Shown piece after piece: positions 62,030-64,000 of a stretch of 64,000 nucleotides of DNA (positions are counted from its first letter, which is position 1; each line of letters starts with the position of its first letter). The notes below the pieces were generated by a model that saw nothing but the letters and a program-made list of their open reading frames with translations, searched no databases and was not told where the DNA came from. The translations under genes were made by a program, and so were the position numbers. Location: contig NZ_BJYM01000003.1 in assembly GCF_007991515.1 (NCBI RefSeq), positions 186,001-250,000 on the forward strand. The letters are read 5' to 3'. Origin of the DNA: Oceanobacillus sojae. Lineage in GTDB: Bacteria > Bacillota > Bacilli > Bacillales > Amphibacillaceae.

Positions 62030-63187
62030 TCAGCCGGATAATCCGATCCATTCCAGCTCAGGCATCCATTGTGTCATATGCGATTTTATTTCAGACATAA
62101 CTTCATCCAAATCCTCAATTTGTTCCTCAGATGCTTTTTCTAATGGAACTACTTGGATATTTGACATTGTATCTCCATCTTCCTCAAACTCTACAAAGGT
62201 TGGCAGAAAACGTGGGGCCTTGACACGCACCTCATCTTCCTCCTTTACCAAATCAAATTCAAAAATCCCGCCAATACGATTGTAAAATTGATATTGACCT
62301 GACAGGAAGTTTCCTAAAGAATAAGCTACTAATGTTTTATTTCCTTCTTTTCCTTCCAGCCATTCGACTGGCTGAAGAACATGTGGATGATTACCGATCA
62401 CGACATCAACGCCAAGATCAGCAGCGTATTGCGCTAAATCCGCCTGATCCTGATTAGGCGTTCTCTCTTCTTCTACGCCAAAATGTAAGCTGACAATGGT
62501 TACATCGGCAAGCTCATTTGCTTTTTCGACTTCTTCTTTTATCTGCTCACGGTCAATCAAATTAACGAGATAAGGTTTGCCATCAGGTATGGGCATGCCG
62601 TTTGTTCCGTATGTGTAGCTCAAAAAAGCAACAGAAATATCCTGGTCTGTTTCTAATACTCTAATTTCAGACTGGTCCTCTTTACTTTGGAAGCTTCCGG
62701 TGTAAGGCATGCTGATTTCTTTATAATAGGCAATAGCATTTTGAATTGCTTCTTCTCCTCTATCTAAAGTATGGTTATTTGCCATTGTTACGATATCAAC
62801 ACCTGCATCCTGCAGGTCATCTCCAATTTCAAAGGGACTGTTAAAATTAGGATATCCAGATAAACCGATAGATTCGCCGCCCATAATGGTTTCCTGGTTG
62901 GCAATAGTGATTTCGGGTTCTTTTAAATAATCTGCAACCTCAGCAAGCATCGGTTTGAAATCATATTTTTCTCCATCCCAAGCATCGTCGTAGACACGGT
63001 CATGAATTAATATATCTCCAATTGCAGCAACAGTAACTTTAGGATCAATCTCATCCGTTTCTTTAATTGTCTGGGAGTTCTCCCTCATGGAATGAGAGGA
63101 GCCTGTATTATTATCGGGAGATGGAGTGCAGGCTGTTAAAAGAAAGAAAAACAATAAAAAAGATATGAAAAATTTAAATTTATACAT
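62030..63187 (-). CDS. CapA-family lipoprotein (poly-gamma-glutamate synthesis-like)
   Basis: The 385-residue protein has a lipoprotein signal peptide ending in LLTAC, a Ser/Asn-rich linker and a CapA metallophosphatase-like domain (AAIGDILIHDRVY, the motif NQETIMGG, MANNHTLDRGEEA, SLHFGVEEERTPN, GNHPHVLQP). CapA/PgsA proteins anchor poly-gamma-glutamate synthesis, but no capBC genes are nearby, so it may be a solitary CapA of unknown role. AGGATT-like spacing precedes the ATG. Confidence 0.87.
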   Translation of the reverse strand: MYKFKFFISFLLFFFLLTACTPSPDNNTGSSHSMRENSQTIKETDEIDPKVTVAAIGDILIHDRVYDDAWDGEKYDFKPMLAEVADYLKEPEITIANQETIMGGESIGLSGYPNFNSPFEIGDDLQDAGVDIVTMANNHTLDRGEEAIQNAIAYYKEISMPYTGSFQSKEDQSEIRVLETDQDISVAFLSYTYGTNGMPIPDGKPYLVNLIDREQIKEEVEKANELADVTIVSLHFGVEEERTPNQDQADLAQYAADLGVDVVIGNHPHVLQPVEWLEGKEGNKTLVAYSLGNFLSGQYQFYNRIGGIFEFDLVKEEDEVRVKAPRFLPTFVEFEEDGDTMSNIQVVPLEKASEEQIEDLDEVMSEIKSHMTQWMPELEWIGLSG

Positions 63188-63475
63188 GAAAAATCCTCCG
63201 GTACGTATTTGTTTCGGCTGAGCATGCCCGTTTATTCTAACAGACAGGAAGGATGCTCCAGCTGTAATGGAGCATCTACTTTTGTTACTCTGAAAAGATT
63301 GTTTAATTAACTTGGAATAATAACATTGATTTTAGAATGTCTTTTAGATATCCTACCATAAAAAACACATTAGACAAATAGTGATTTCATCAGCATAAAA
63401 GCTTATAATGAAAGAATCTTCTTCATTTCAGATGAGAGGCCTAACCAACCTGGAGATTAAAAGAGGTGAATTGAT

Positions 63476-64000
63476 TTGTTATACTTTATTGCTTCCATAC
63501 CCCTGTTATTTTTAATTCTTTTTCTAATCAGTTATTTGCAGGATCCCCGTAAACTGATTAATGGACTTTTGTTTAATGGATTTTTAATCACATTCTTTTT
63601 CTTCTGTGCATTCTTTTATATATACATCGATGGTCCTTATCAATATCTGGTATTAGCTTTTCCGTTAATACTATTAATTGTTCTGATACCGTTTGGTGTG
63701 CTCGCATTAATTGCCGGCTTATTTTATAATGCAAAAGTGCTGAGAGAGAAGGAAGGAAAAAGATTCAGGAATTCTTTAACCTTAATGATGGCCATCGTCA
63801 TACTTGCTTTAATTATTATTAATATCGTTAATCCGGAACAGTTTTTCCCGGAGTATTTACAGCCGCTTTTTGGGGGAGCTGGGTTGGTCGTTGTTTATGT
63901 GTTATTACATATGTTTAATTTTTTGACAGCCTATGGATTGAATCAATGGAATCGGCCGAAACGGGATCAGGATTTCATTATTGTATTAGGAAGCGGATTA
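63476..64000 (+). CDS. YdcF/DUF218-family membrane protein, N-terminal part (cut by window edge)
   Basis: A TTG start follows AGAGGTGA. The 175 visible residues contain four membrane helices and end in QDFIIVLGSGL, the beginning of a DUF218 domain. Family members such as SanA and YdcF bind nucleotides or act in envelope processes, with no agreed function. The 288-bp gap before it contains no gene I can see. Confidence 0.75.
   Translation, partial: MLYFIASIPLLFLILFLISYLQDPRKLINGLLFNGFLITFFFFCAFFYIYIDGPYQYLVLAFPLILLIVLIPFGVLALIAGLFYNAKVLREKEGKRFRNSLTLMMAIVILALIIINIVNPEQFFPEYLQPLFGGAGLVVVYVLLHMFNFLTAYGLNQWNRPKRDQDFIIVLGSGL

Overview
The window is low-GC DNA with strong Shine-Dalgarno sites, many rho-independent terminators and Bacillus-type regulatory signals: Zur, CsoR, GntR, GlnR/TnrA and cre-like sites. 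Gene content (CopZ/CopA, gluconate operon, RRNPP-type receptor, OpuAC-like lipoprotein, YdbM-like and YdaD/YhxD-like proteins) points to a Bacillaceae chromosome, plausibly Oceanobacillus or a close relative; the genus is inference. No rRNA or tRNA was seen.

Layout. 1-5.5 kb: end of an IclR-type regulator, CorA, and an abg-like operon (two M20 amidohydrolases plus an AbgT transporter). 5.7-15.3 kb: a cell-wall sugar recovery operon with an RpiR/MurR-type regulator, BadF-type sugar kinase, class C serine hydrolase, MurQ etherase, two tandem paralogous sugar-binding lipoproteins, two permeases and a HAD hydrolase. A 292-bp inverted-repeat-bounded non-coding element sits between the binding-protein genes and the permeases. 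15.6-17.1 kb: an HTH-TPR (RRNPP-type) receptor translationally coupled to a 42-residue secreted pro-peptide, a likely quorum-sensing pair. 17.3-19.0 kb: two genes each preceded by a Zur box. 19.1-20.1 and 29.3-29.7 kb: two CRISPR arrays with type I-C-like repeats, in the same orientation, no cas genes in the window, and related leaders carrying a GTGCTAACC inverted-repeat motif. Between them lie a two-component system, a NUDIX protein, an ECF sigma/anti-sigma pair, a three-gene ABC-2 transporter, a quinone-reductase-like dehydrogenase and an AraC/GyrI regulator.

29.9-39.5 kb: small housekeeping or stress genes and a sucrose locus (LacI-type repressor, GH13, PTS EIIBC, GH32) with paired operators. 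39.6-45.2 kb: an amber-interrupted NIPSNAP gene, GNAT, OpuAC-like lipoprotein, and copZ/copA with two CsoR boxes plus a small histidine-containing membrane protein. 45.2-54.7 kb: SDR, ArsR-like regulator with MFS exporter, acyl-CoA dehydrogenase, 3-methyladenine glycosylase, and a stand-alone ketosynthase next to an acyl-CoA ligase. 55-59.5 kb: gluconate kinase, permease and 6-phosphogluconate dehydrogenase under a GntR operator and cre, without gntR. 59.7-61.3 kb: glnA with a GlnR/TnrA box but no adjacent glnR. 61.4-62.0 kb: a scar where remnants of a cystathionine lyase/synthase and an amino-acid ABC ATPase meet back to back. The window ends with a CapA-like lipoprotein and the start of a YdcF/DUF218 membrane protein.

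The most system-like candidates are the peptide-receptor pair, the Zur-controlled pair of unknown role, the ABC-type MurNAc recovery operon and the two CRISPR arrays with their shared leader hairpin.
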